A stretch of 62,929 nucleotides of DNA from Pseudomonadota bacterium (lineage in GTDB: Bacteria > Pseudomonadota > Gammaproteobacteria > Steroidobacterales > Steroidobacteraceae), in NCBI GenBank assembly GCA_021826035.1, contig JAKBBE010000008.1:1-62929 (forward strand), given 5' to 3'. Position 1 is the first letter of the stretch. Each line of letters opens with the position of its first letter. Of this stretch, positions 14,366-22,648 are shown piece after piece. A program made the position numbers and the translations under genes. The notes under the pieces are model-generated. The model was not told the origin of the DNA. It saw only the letters and a program-made list of their open reading frames with translations, and searched no databases.

Positions 14366-15571
14366 TCAACGGGAAAGGGCCGGCTGTCGCGGCGGGTTCT
14401 GGGCAGAGCCGGTGTCGCCCGGCGGGGTCTGGCGCAGCTGCGCCTGCAGCCGGCGCACCATCAGCTGCACGAAGCGCTCGAACAGCGGCTTCACATCGTG
14501 CGGCCCGGGGCTCGCCTCGGGGTGGCCCTGGAAGCCGAACACCGCACGGTCGGTGAACGCGAGCCCCTGCAGCGAACCATCGAACAGCGAGCGGTGCGTG
14601 GCGCGCACGCTCGCGGGCAGCGTCGTCTCATCGACCGCGAAGCCGTGATTCTGGCTGGTGATGAGCACCCGCCCGCTCTCGAGGTCCTGCACCGGGTGGT
14701 TCGCCCCGTGGTGACCGAATTTCATCTTCAGCGTGCGCGCGCCGCTGGCGAGCCCGAGAATCTGGTGTCCCAAGCAGATGCCGAACACCGGCAAGTCGGT
14801 GGCGAGGAACGCGCGCGCCGCCTCGATCGCGTAGGTGCACGGCTCCGGATCGCCCGGGCCGTTGGAGAGAAAGATGCCATCGGGGGCGAGCGCCAGCGCC
14901 TCCTCGGCGCTCGTCTCGGCCGGCACCACCGTCATGCGGCAGCCGTAGTCGGCGAGCAGCCTGAGGATGTTGCGCTTGATCCCGAAGTCGTACGCCACGA
15001 CGTGCAGCCGCTGATGCGCCCGCAGCGTGCGCGTGCCCTCCGGCCAGACGCTCCCGTCATTCCACTGGAAGGAGCGCCGGGTGCTGACCACCTTGGCGAG
15101 GTCCATGCCCTTCAAGCCCGGGAACTTGCGCGCCGCGATCACCGCGGCGTTCGCGTCGGCCTGCTCACCGGTCATGATGCAACCGGACTGCGCGCCGCGC
15201 TCGCGCAGGATGCGCGTCAGGCGACGGGTGTCGATCCCGGCGATGGCGACGATGCGGCCGCGCTCGAGAAACGCCCCGAGCGATTCGCTGCCGCGCCAGT
15301 TGCTCCAGCGCGCCGGCAGATCACGCACCACGAGGCCGGCGGCGTAGATCTGCGCCGATTCCAGATCCTCGGGCGTCGCTCCGGTGTTGCCGATGTGCGG
15401 ACAGGTGAGCGTGACGATCTGACGGGCGTATGACGGGTCGGTGAGGATTTCCTGATAACCCGTCATGGCGGTGTTGAAGACAACTTCGCCTGTGGTGTTG
15501 CCTTTGGCACCAATCGACTGGCCACGGAAGACGGTCCCATCCGCAAGTGCCAGTACTGCCGGTACGCTCAC
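14366..15571 (-). CDS. carA: Carbamoyl-phosphate synthase small (glutaminase) subunit
   Basis: CarA hydrolyses glutamine and channels the ammonia to CarB. The 401-aa protein has the N-terminal CPSase domain ([32 protein letters not shown]) and a class I glutamine amidotransferase domain with the nucleophile in FGICLGHQ and the His/Glu pair in [12 protein letters not shown]. The last 20 residues are a nonconserved Pro/Gln tail. A hairpin-bearing leader of about 270 bp separates it from dapB, suggesting its own promoter or attenuator. Confidence 0.97.
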   Translation of the reverse strand: MSVPAVLALADGTVFRGQSIGAKGNTTGEVVFNTAMTGYQEILTDPSYARQIVTLTCPHIGNTGATPEDLESAQIYAAGLVVRDLPARWSNWRGSESLGAFLERGRIVAIAGIDTRRLTRILRERGAQSGCIMTGEQADANAAVIAARKFPGLKGMDLAKVVSTRRSFQWNDGSVWPEGTRTLRAHQRLHVVAYDFGIKRNILRLLADYGCRMTVVPAETSAEEALALAPDGIFLSNGPGDPEPCTYAIEAARAFLATDLPVFGICLGHQILGLASGARTLKMKFGHHGANHPVQDLESGRVLITSQNHGFAVDETTLPASVRATHRSLFDGSLQGLAFTDRAVFGFQGHPEASPGPHDVKPLFERFVQLMVRRLQAQLRQTPPGDTGSAQNPPRQPALSR

Positions 15572-15675
15572 TTCGATGAATCCTCTCTTTAGCGCTGGGT
15601 TCTCGTGTCAGCCGGCCGGCGCGTAGATCGCCCCGCGCTGCGGAGCTCTCGGCCCAAGACCTGCAGATATACAAA

Positions 15676-15707
15676 GCGGGAGGAGTTCGTGCTGAACATC
15701 CTCCCGC
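15676..15707 (-). terminator. Hairpin between dapB and carA (terminator or attenuator)
   Basis: Perfect 9-bp arms GCGGGAGGA / TCCTCCCGC enclose a further GTTC/GAAC pairing with one bulged A and a 5-nt loop. Read on the minus strand the stem is followed by a short TTTGT tract. It lies after the dapB stop and 105 bp before carA, so it could end dapB transcripts or attenuate carAB. The sequence does not separate these options. Confidence 0.55.
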
Positions 15708-15842
15708 CTTGCGTGGACTAACCCGCCGAGGATTCGAAAAACCTGCAGCGGATCGGGCGAAATTCTACGGTCGGAGGCTGCGGGTGTCCACGGAAAATTC
15801 GCCTACATGGAGGTATGAAGCCGCCGTGTAAAATTTCGCAAC

Positions 15843-16655
15843 CTATTGATTTTTAATCAAAATATCACGCATGAAATAGCGGCCCGCCGGCCGTTGCGCC
15901 AGCCAGAGCGCAGCGGTCAGAGCGCCGCGGGCGAACACGCGCCGATCCGCCGCCCGATGGCCCAGTACGAGCGTCTCCCCGGTGCCGAGAAAGCGCACCT
16001 CATGCTCCCCGGCCACGTCCCCGCCACGCAGCACCGCGAAGCCGATCTGCCCGCTCGGCCGTGCGCCGGCGCGGCCGGCGCCGGCGGCCGCGAGTGCCGC
16101 CTCGCAGGAGAGGCCGCGCCCCTCGCCGGCCGCCCGGCCGAGCGCCAGGGCGGTCCCCGAGGGGGCATCGCGCTTCATGCGGTGGTGGGTCTCGAGGATC
16201 TCGATGTCAAACGCCTCCGGCAGCGCCCGTGCGGCGGTGCGCACCAGTTCAAGCAGCAAGGTCACCCCGAGACTGGTATTCGGCGCCACCAGCAGCGCCA
16301 CATCGCGGGCCGCGGCGGCGAACTCGGCCTCGAGCGCTTGCGGATAGCCCGTGGTGCCCAGCAGCAGCGCGACCCCAGCGGCTCGGCAGGCCGCGAGGTG
16401 CTCGGCCGTCGCCTGCGGGGCGGAGAAATCGATCGCGACGTCGGCGTCCTGCAGCGCCACGGCCAGGTCCGCGCTCAGCCGGACCCCGAGCGGCGCTGCG
16501 CCGGCGAGTTCCCCGGCATCGCGCCCGAGCCCACCGCTCGCGGCCGAGGCCACCGCGGCGCTAAGCACAAGCCCGTCGAAATCCGCCGCCGCGCGCACCA
16601 GTTCGCGTCCCATCCGGCCAGCCGCTCCGATGATGACGACGCGGGTGCTCATCAT
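15843..16655 (-). CDS. dapB: 4-hydroxy-tetrahydrodipicolinate reductase
   Basis: DapB reduces HTPA to tetrahydrodipicolinate with NAD(P)H in lysine and diaminopimelate synthesis. The 270-aa protein has the nucleotide-binding GAAGRMG near residue 10, the substrate-binding HHRMKRDAPSGTAL with the catalytic His pair and Lys, and a C-terminal GHRAADRRVFARGAL segment. A second ATG one codon after the first may be the actual start. It follows dnaJ by 6 bp, so it is probably in the heat-shock operon's read-through transcript, as in Xanthomonadales. Confidence 0.95.
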   Translation of the reverse strand: MMSTRVVIIGAAGRMGRELVRAAADFDGLVLSAAVASAASGGLGRDAGELAGAAPLGVRLSADLAVALQDADVAIDFSAPQATAEHLAACRAAGVALLLGTTGYPQALEAEFAAAARDVALLVAPNTSLGVTLLLELVRTAARALPEAFDIEILETHHRMKRDAPSGTALALGRAAGEGRGLSCEAALAAAGAGRAGARPSGQIGFAVLRGGDVAGEHEVRFLGTGETLVLGHRAADRRVFARGALTAALWLAQRPAGRYFMRDILIKNQ

Positions 16656-16661
16656 CGCCGC

Positions 16662-17786
16662 TCAGCCGCCGAAGAAGCGCCGCACACCATCGAAGAAGCC
16701 CTTCTCCCGCGGTGAGTGGCGCGGGCCCTCCACTTTCAGGGACTCCTCGAGCGCGCGGATCAGCTCGCGCTGCTCGGCCGACAGGTGCACCGGGGTCTCG
16801 ACGACCACGCGACAGAACAGGTCCCCGCGTGAGCCGCCGCGCACCGGCTTGACCCCCTTGTCGCGCAGCCGGAAGACCCGGCCCGACTGGGTTTCCGCCG
16901 GGATCTTCAGCGCCACATTGCCGTCGAGCGTCGGCACCTCCACGGTGCCCCCGAGCGCAGCGGTGGCGAAACTGACCGGGACTTCGCACGAGAGATGCTC
17001 CCCGTCCCGCTCGAAAATCGCATGCTCGCGTACGTTCACCTCGACATAGAGGTCCCCTGGCGGCCCGCCGTTGCGGCCCGCTTCCCCCTCGCCGCCGAGG
17101 CGGATGCGGTCCCCGGTGTCCACGCCGGCGGGGATCTTCACCTGCAGCTTGCGCGTGCGGCGCACCCGGCCCTGCCCGAGGCAGGTATCGCAGGGGTTGC
17201 GCACGATCGTGCCGGCACCGCGGCACTTCGGGCAGGTCTGCTGCAGCTGGAAGAAGCCCTGGGAGATGCGCACCTGGCCGCCGCCGCCGCAGGCATCACA
17301 GGTCTGTGGCGTGCTGCCCTTGGCCGCGCCGCTCCCGTGGCAGGTCTCGCACTCGGAGAGCTTCGGCACCTCGATCTCCACCGAGTGGCCAAATACCGCC
17401 TCGTGCAGATCGAGCTCGAGTTCGTAGCGCAGATCGGCGCCGCGAAACACCTGGGCGTGTCCGCCGCGGCGGGCCGCACCGAAGATGTCACCGAACACAT
17501 CCCCGAAGATGTCGCTGAAGGCATCCGCGGTGTTGCCGCGGCCGCGCGCGCCGGCCGCGGCCGCTTCGAGGCCGGCATGGCCGTACTGATCGTAGGCGGC
17601 CCGCTTGTGCGGGTCGGTGAGGACCTCGTAGGCCTCCTTGGCCTCCTTGAAGCGCCCCTCGGCCTCCGCGTCATCCGGATTGCGATCCGGGTGATATTTC
17701 ATGGCGAGGCGCCGGTACGCCTTTTTGATGTCCGCCTCGGTCGCCGTCTTAGGGACGTCGAGGACTTTGTAGAAGTCTTTTTTCAT
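16662..17786 (-). CDS. dnaJ: Chaperone protein DnaJ
   Basis: DnaJ delivers unfolded clients to DnaK and stimulates its ATPase. Domains of the 374-aa protein in order: J domain with the HPD motif (residues 32-34), a Gly-rich linker including [23 protein letters not shown], the four CxxCxGxG zinc-finger repeats (about 150-205; for example [33 protein letters not shown]) and the two C-terminal substrate-binding domains. It is 72 bp downstream of dnaK, with a strong hairpin in the gap. Confidence 0.97.
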   Translation of the reverse strand: MKKDFYKVLDVPKTATEADIKKAYRRLAMKYHPDRNPDDAEAEGRFKEAKEAYEVLTDPHKRAAYDQYGHAGLEAAAAGARGRGNTADAFSDIFGDVFGDIFGAARRGGHAQVFRGADLRYELELDLHEAVFGHSVEIEVPKLSECETCHGSGAAKGSTPQTCDACGGGGQVRISQGFFQLQQTCPKCRGAGTIVRNPCDTCLGQGRVRRTRKLQVKIPAGVDTGDRIRLGGEGEAGRNGGPPGDLYVEVNVREHAIFERDGEHLSCEVPVSFATAALGGTVEVPTLDGNVALKIPAETQSGRVFRLRDKGVKPVRGGSRGDLFCRVVVETPVHLSAEQRELIRALEESLKVEGPRHSPREKGFFDGVRRFFGG

Positions 17787-17803
17787 GCGTCTCGCACAGC
17801 GGC

Positions 17804-17830
17804 GGCGGGGTTCGCGCCGCGAACCCCGCC
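17804..17830 (-). other. Strong hairpin between dnaK and dnaJ
   Basis: The arms GGCGGGGTTCG and CGAACCCCGCC (11 bp, perfect) enclose a 5-nt loop just after the dnaK stop and before the dnaJ ATG. No T-tract follows on the minus strand, so a full rho-independent terminator is unlikely. It may stabilise the 3' end of dnaK mRNA or reduce read-through into dnaJ. Confidence 0.6.
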
Positions 17831-17858
17831 CACTATACCGACTGGCTCAACCTGGCGG

Positions 17859-19805
17859 TCAGGATGCCTTGCGGCCCTTGTCCTTGACCTCTTCGAACTC
17901 CGCGTCGACGACATTCTCCTTGCCGGCGGCGGCTGGCTCGCCCGACGCATCGGGTTCGGCCCCGGCCGTCGCGCCGCCCGCGGCGGCTTCCCCGGCGTAG
18001 GCCTTCTGCGCGATGCCGGCGGAGGCCTGAGCCAACGCCTCGGTCTTCTTCTCGATGACCGCCCGGTCATCGCCCTTCAGCGCGGTGCGCAGATCGGCAA
18101 TCGCCGACTCGACGCTGGCGCGCTCGCCCGGCTCAACCTTCTCCCCGAGATCCTTCACGCTGCGCTCGACGGCGTGGATCATGGCATCGGCCTTGTTGCG
18201 CGTCTCGATGAGCTCACGGAAGCGCTTGTCGTCCGCGGCGTGCGCCTCGGCGTCGCGCACCATGCGCTTGATCTCGTCGTCGTTCAGACCGCTCGAGGCC
18301 TTGATGACGATCTTCTGCTCGCGCCCGGTCGCCTTGTCCTTGGCCGACACGTTGAGGATGCCGTTGGCGTCGATGTCGAAGGACACCTCGACCTGCGGCA
18401 TGCCGCGCGGGGCGGGCGGGATGTCCGACAGGTCGAACTTGCCGAGCGACTTGTTGTCCACCGCCCGCTCGCGCTCGCCCTGCAGCACGTGAATGGTCAC
18501 CGCCGTCTGGTTGTCATCGGCGGTGGAGAACACCTGCGCGGCCTTGGTCGGGATCGTGGTGTTCTTCTCGATCAGTTTGGTCATCACCCCACCGAGCGTC
18601 TCGATGCCGAGCGACAGCGGCGTGACGTCGAGCAGCAGCACGTCCTTGACCTCACCGGCGAGCACGCCCGCCTGGATCGCCGCGCCCACCGCCACCGCCT
18701 CATCGGGGTTGACGTCCTTGCGCGGCTCGCGGCCGAAGAAATCCTTCACGTACTTCTGCACCAGCGGCATACGCGTCTGACCGCCGACCAGGATGACCTC
18801 GGCGACCTCGTTCGCCGAGAGCCCCGCATCCTTCAGCGCGGTGCGGCACGGCGCGATGGTCTTCTGCACCAGCTCCTCGACCAGCGACTCGAGTTTGGCG
18901 CGGGTGAGCTTGATGTTCAGGTGCTTCGGCCCCGAGGCGTCCGCGGTGATGTACGGCAGGTTGATGTCGGTCTGTTGCGTGGAGGACAGCTCGATCTTGG
19001 CCTTCTCGGCCGCCTCCTTCAGGCGCTGCATGGCGAGCGGGTCGCGGCGCACATCGACGCCCGACTCCTTCAGGAACTCCTCGGCGAGGAAATTGATGAT
19101 GCGCAGATCGAAATCCTCGCCCCCGAGGAACGTATCGCCGTTGGTCGAGAGCACCTCGAACTGATGCTCCCCGTCGATCTCGGCGATCTCGATGATCGAG
19201 ATATCGAAAGTGCCACCGCCCAAGTCATACACGGCGATCTTGCGGTCCCCGCTCTGCTTGTCGAGCCCGTAGGCGAGCGCGGCGGCAGTCGGCTCGTTGA
19301 TGATGCGCTTGACCTCCAGGCCCGCGATGCGCCCGGCATCCTTGGTCGCCTGGCGCTGCGAATCATTGAAGTAGGCCGGCACCGTGATCACCGCCTCGGT
19401 GACCGGCTCGCCGAGATAGTCCTCGGCGGTCTTCTTCATCTTCATCAGCACGCGCGCGCTGACCTCGGGCGGGGCCATCTTCTTGCCCTGCGCATCGACC
19501 CACGCATCGCCGTTGTCGGCGCGGGCGATCTTGTACGGAACCATCTTCGAGTCGCGCTGCACCACCTCGTCCTCGAACTTCCGTCCGATGAGGCGTTTGA
19601 TCGCGAACAGGGTGTTCTGCGGGTTGGTGACCGCCTGACGCTTGGCCGGCTGGCCCACCAGCACCTCGTTGTCCTTGGTGAAGGCGACGATGGACGGAGT
19701 CGTGCGGTCGCCCTCGCTGTTCTCGATGACCCGGGGCTTGCCGCCCTCCATGATGGCGACGCACGAGTTCGTGGTCCCGAGGTCGATGCCGATTACCTTT
19801 GCCAT
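17859..19805 (-). CDS. dnaK: Chaperone protein DnaK (Hsp70)
   Basis: This is the major Hsp70, which binds exposed hydrophobic segments in an ATP-driven cycle with DnaJ and GrpE. The 648-aa protein has the three Hsp70 signatures ([11 protein letters not shown] at the start, [13 protein letters not shown] near 200, [14 protein letters not shown] near 340), the interdomain linker [15 protein letters not shown], and the C-terminal tail ending [12 protein letters not shown] sigma32-like promoter lies about 50 bp upstream, in the gap after grpE, so it can be induced independently of grpE. Confidence 0.98.
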   Translation of the reverse strand: MAKVIGIDLGTTNSCVAIMEGGKPRVIENSEGDRTTPSIVAFTKDNEVLVGQPAKRQAVTNPQNTLFAIKRLIGRKFEDEVVQRDSKMVPYKIARADNGDAWVDAQGKKMAPPEVSARVLMKMKKTAEDYLGEPVTEAVITVPAYFNDSQRQATKDAGRIAGLEVKRIINEPTAAALAYGLDKQSGDRKIAVYDLGGGTFDISIIEIAEIDGEHQFEVLSTNGDTFLGGEDFDLRIINFLAEEFLKESGVDVRRDPLAMQRLKEAAEKAKIELSSTQQTDINLPYITADASGPKHLNIKLTRAKLESLVEELVQKTIAPCRTALKDAGLSANEVAEVILVGGQTRMPLVQKYVKDFFGREPRKDVNPDEAVAVGAAIQAGVLAGEVKDVLLLDVTPLSLGIETLGGVMTKLIEKNTTIPTKAAQVFSTADDNQTAVTIHVLQGERERAVDNKSLGKFDLSDIPPAPRGMPQVEVSFDIDANGILNVSAKDKATGREQKIVIKASSGLNDDEIKRMVRDAEAHAADDKRFRELIETRNKADAMIHAVERSVKDLGEKVEPGERASVESAIADLRTALKGDDRAVIEKKTEALAQASAGIAQKAYAGEAAAGGATAGAEPDASGEPAAAGKENVVDAEFEEVKDKGRKAS

Positions 19806-19855
19806 GATCTGCTCCGCCGAAATCAGTTGCTTATGGAGAGTCCGCTGGAGGACTT

Positions 19856-19882
19856 TCTGGGGGTATCTCCCGCCGATTCAAG
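19856..19882 (-). promoter_or_regulatory. Sigma32-like heat-shock promoter of dnaK
   Basis: On the minus strand CTTGAA (19882-19877) is followed after 13 bp by CCCCCAGA (19863-19856), close to the sigma32 pattern CTTGAAA - 11 to 16 bp - CCCCATNT. It lies in the grpE-dnaK gap, 51 bp before the dnaK ATG. Confidence 0.6.
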
Positions 19883-19904
19883 GGTGGCGGGGCATTCGCT
19901 GAAC

Positions 19905-20456
19905 CTACGTCTTGGCTTTCGCCACGATCACCCGCGCCGGGCGCAGCAGCCGTCCGTTGAGCTCGTAGCCGGCCTGCACCACCTGCAGCACGGTGTCCGG
20001 GGCGGCCTCGGCCGACTCCTGCGCCAGCATCGCCTCGTGCCGCGCCGGGTCGAACGACTCCCCGAGCGGACGGATGGCGCTCACGCCGAGCTTCTCGAGG
20101 GCCTTGGCAAGCAGCTGCAGCGTCGCTTCCTGGCCCTGCCTGAGGTTCGCCGGATCCACCTCCGGGCGCGCGGCGCTCTGGATCGCCAGCTCCAGGCTGT
20201 CCTGCACCGGCAACAGCTCGGCGGCGAATTTCTCCAGCCCGTAGCGGTTGGCCGCCTCGATGTCGCGCTGGGCGCGTTTGCGCACGTTGTCCAGTTCCGC
20301 CAGCGCCCGCAGCATCTGTTCCTGGCTCTCTTTGGCACGCTGCTCGGCCTGCGCCAGCGCCTGCTCCAGCCGCATCGTCTCGTCCGAGGCGACCGCCGCG
20401 TCGGTCTCGCGCTCGCCTGAGGGGCTCGCGCCCGCCTGATCAGTGCTCATCCGCAA
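19905..20456 (-). CDS. grpE: Nucleotide exchange factor GrpE
   Basis: GrpE releases ADP from DnaK. The 183-aa protein begins with an acidic disordered segment, continues with a long dimerising coiled coil (about residues 28-90, with the conserved LRALAELDNVRKRAQRDIE) and ends in the beta-domain with GESFDPARHEAM and VVQAGYELNGRLLRPARVIVAK. The ATG at 20456 or the ATG two codons later could be used. It follows hrcA by 87 bp, with a sigma32-like promoter overlapping the 3' end of hrcA. Confidence 0.96.
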   Translation of the reverse strand: MRMSTDQAGASPSGERETDAAVASDETMRLEQALAQAEQRAKESQEQMLRALAELDNVRKRAQRDIEAANRYGLEKFAAELLPVQDSLELAIQSAARPEVDPANLRQGQEATLQLLAKALEKLGVSAIRPLGESFDPARHEAMLAQESAEAAPDTVLQVVQAGYELNGRLLRPARVIVAKAKT

Positions 20457-20534
20457 TCCTCTTTCCGCTCTTGCGCCGTGAAAAAAAAACGCACCCCGAC
20501 CCGCGGCTCGCGCCGTGGCAACGGACAGCGCTCG

Positions 20535-20562
20535 GTGTGGGGATCAGCGCCGCGAATTCAAG
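20535..20562 (-). promoter_or_regulatory. Sigma32-like heat-shock promoter of grpE
   Basis: On the minus strand CTTGAA (20562-20557) and CCCCACAC (20542-20535) are separated by 14 bp, a good sigma32 arrangement. The -35 lies inside the last codons of hrcA, about 79 bp before the grpE ATG. Confidence 0.6.
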
Positions 20563-21605
20563 GCGGCGCCGAGGAGTTTAGCCGTCATGTCGACGATGGG
20601 GATGACCCGCTCATAGGCCATGCGGGTCGGACCGATGACCCCGAGCACGCCGAACGCCGAGGCCGGCGTGCCGTACGGGGCGGTCACCAGGCTGCAGTCA
20701 TCGAGAATGCGGTAGCCGGACTCGTGCCCGATGAAGATCTGCACCCCCTCGGCACGCAGGCTGTGATCGAGCAGGTGCAGGAAGTCACGCTTCTCGTTGA
20801 AGGCCTCGAACAAGCGCCGCAGTCGCTCAACGCTCGAGAGCTCCGCGACGCTCATCAGATTGGTCTCGCCCTTGATAACGTACTCGAGCTCCCCGTTCTG
20901 CGCGCCGCTGGCAAACACGTGCTGCGCCATCGAGATCGCATCGAGCATCACCTGATTGAGGTGCGCACGCGTCTCGCTCAGCTGACGCAGGATCTCCTGG
21001 CGCACCTCCTCCAGCGAGCGGCCACGCAGCTGCTCGTTGAGGAAGTTCGAGGCGCGGCGCAGCTCATCGTGGGAGAAGTAGCGCTCCAGCTGCACGATGC
21101 GGTTCTGCACCTCGCGCTCCCCATACACCAGCACCACGAGCACGCGGTTCTCGGAGAGCCCGACGAACTCGATCTGGGTGATGGTGGCCTGTGTGGCCCG
21201 CGGCAGAGTGACCACGCCGGCGAGGCGAGTCAGGCTCGAGAGCAGCTGCGAGACGCTGCTCACCAGGTCCTTGCCGCTCTCGCGCACCGCCTCGAGCTGC
21301 CGCTCGATCTCGGCCGCCGCGGCGGCCTCGAGGGGCTGGACCTGCAGCAGCGAGTCGACGAAGAACCGGTACCCCTTGTCAGTCGGCACCCGCCCGGCGG
21401 AGGTATGCGGCGAGGCGACGAAACCGAGCTCCTCCAGATCGGCCATCACGTTGCGGATGGTGGCGGAGGACAGCTGCAATCCGGACTCGCGCGACAACGC
21501 GCGCGAGCCGACCGGCTGGCCGTCGCGGATGTAGCTCTCCACGAGCGAGCGCAGCAGGTGCTGCGCTCGCTCGCTCAATTGTTCTTCCGGGGATTCGTGC
21601 GTCAT
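20544..21605 (-). CDS. hrcA: Heat-inducible transcription repressor HrcA
   Basis: HrcA represses chaperone operons by binding CIRCE operators and depends on GroEL for activity. The 353-aa protein has the N-terminal winged helix (QPVGSRALSRESGLQLSSATIRNVMADLEELG, about residues 28-59), the conserved SPHTSAGRVPTDKGYRFFVD, and a C-terminal GAF-like domain with IGHES and the VIGPTRMAYERVIPIVD segment. I chose ATG 21605 over upstream starts because the conserved sequence begins there. I could find no CIRCE-like TTAGCACTC-N9-GAGTGCTAA near hrcA, grpE or dnaK. Confidence 0.95.
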   Translation of the reverse strand: MTHESPEEQLSERAQHLLRSLVESYIRDGQPVGSRALSRESGLQLSSATIRNVMADLEELGFVASPHTSAGRVPTDKGYRFFVDSLLQVQPLEAAAAAEIERQLEAVRESGKDLVSSVSQLLSSLTRLAGVVTLPRATQATITQIEFVGLSENRVLVVLVYGEREVQNRIVQLERYFSHDELRRASNFLNEQLRGRSLEEVRQEILRQLSETRAHLNQVMLDAISMAQHVFASGAQNGELEYVIKGETNLMSVAELSSVERLRRLFEAFNEKRDFLHLLDHSLRAEGVQIFIGHESGYRILDDCSLVTAPYGTPASAFGVLGVIGPTRMAYERVIPIVDMTAKLLGAALNSRR

Positions 21606-21662
21606 ATATACGTGCGCCGCTGCGCACACCTGCCGCTCTGGCGCCACCGACTGTTCTGAAAA

Positions 21663-21689
21663 GCTATAGACGCCACGCCCAAGCGTCAA
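21663..21689 (-). promoter_or_regulatory. Possible sigma70 promoter of hrcA
   Basis: TTGACG (21689-21684) and TATAGC (21668-21663) on the minus strand are 15 bp apart, shorter than ideal, about 60 bp before the hrcA ATG. It faces away from nadK. Confidence 0.35.
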
Positions 21690-21710
21690 GCAACCCTTGC
21701 GTCGTCCTGC

Positions 21711-21716
21711 TAGGAT
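21711..21716 (+). promoter_or_regulatory. -10-like hexamer TAGGAT before nadK
   Basis: TAGGAT ends 8 nt before the nadK ATG at 21725, with no Shine-Dalgarno sequence in the gap. This is consistent with a leaderless transcript. The hexamer is a weak match to TATAAT and has no clear -35. Confidence 0.35.
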
Positions 21717-21724
21717 TCTCACCG

Positions 21725-22606
21725 ATGACCCCTCCCCGTATCTGCGCTCTGGTCGGCCGCTTCACGGACCCGCGGGTGGCCGAGTCCGCGCGGGTGGCGC
21801 TTGCCCACCTGGTCGAGCGCGGGGTGACGGTGCGGGTCGATGGCGCCGCGCCGCTCGCGGCGAGCGCGGGGGCGAGCGCGGTCACGACGGCCGAGCTCAG
21901 CCCCGGGGCGGACCTGATGATCGCCGTCGGGGGTGATGGCACGCTGCTCTACGCCGCGGGGCTCGTGGCCCGCCACGGCGTGCCGCTGCTCGGCATCAAC
22001 CGCGGCCGGCTCGGCTTTCTCACCGACGTGATGCCCGAGGACATCGCCGCCTGCCTCGATGCCGCCCTCGCCGGGCAGCTCGCCGCCGACGAGCGGCCGC
22101 TGCTCGCGGCTCGGCTGGAGCACGCCGACGGCACCTGCCGCCAGGCGCTGGCGCTGAACGATGTGGTGCTGCAGAAGCTCGCCACGGGCCGGATGCTGGA
22201 TTTCGAGACCCGCGTCGCCGGCCGCTACGTCAACACCCACGCCGGCGACGGCATCGTCGTGGCAAGCGCCACCGGCTCGACCGCCTACGCCCTGTCCTGC
22301 GGTGGGCCGATCATCGAGCCACAGCTCGACATCGTGGTCCTGGCGCCGATCTGCCCGCACACCCTTTCCGACCGGCCCATCGTGGTGTCCGGCCGCTCGG
22401 TGATCGAGGTCCGCCTGCTCGAGCGGCCCGACACGCGCGCCCAGGTGACCTGCGATGGCAGCATCCTCGGGACGCTGGTGCCGGGGGAGCGCCTGGAGAT
22501 TCGCCCCGCCGCCGAGCGCGTCACGCTGCTGCACCCGCCCGGACACGACTATTTCCGGCTGCTGCGCTCGAAACTGCACTGGGGCCGCGGCGACAGCGAG
22601 CGCTGA
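21725..22606 (+). CDS. nadK: NAD kinase
   Basis: NadK phosphorylates NAD to NADP. The 293-aa protein shows the catalytic GGDG motif in IAVGGDGTLLYAAG (residues 69-72), the LNDVVLQK segment with the NE/D motif, and the glycine-rich ATGSTAYALSCGGPI. It diverges from hrcA and precedes recN by 42 bp, a gene order shared with many gammaproteobacteria. No ribosome-binding site is visible before the ATG. Confidence 0.96.
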   Translation: MTPPRICALVGRFTDPRVAESARVALAHLVERGVTVRVDGAAPLAASAGASAVTTAELSPGADLMIAVGGDGTLLYAAGLVARHGVPLLGINRGRLGFLTDVMPEDIAACLDAALAGQLAADERPLLAARLEHADGTCRQALALNDVVLQKLATGRMLDFETRVAGRYVNTHAGDGIVVASATGSTAYALSCGGPIIEPQLDIVVLAPICPHTLSDRPIVVSGRSVIEVRLLERPDTRAQVTCDGSILGTLVPGERLEIRPAAERVTLLHPPGHDYFRLLRSKLHWGRGDSER

Positions 22607-22648
22607 ACGCCCTCTACCACCCCCACCCACACCCTTGCGCGATCCGCC

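Noticed and set aside
16995..20420. A 1,141-codon plus-strand open frame opposite dnaJ, dnaK and grpE
   Set aside because: Same cause: shadow of the conserved chaperone genes on the minus strand.
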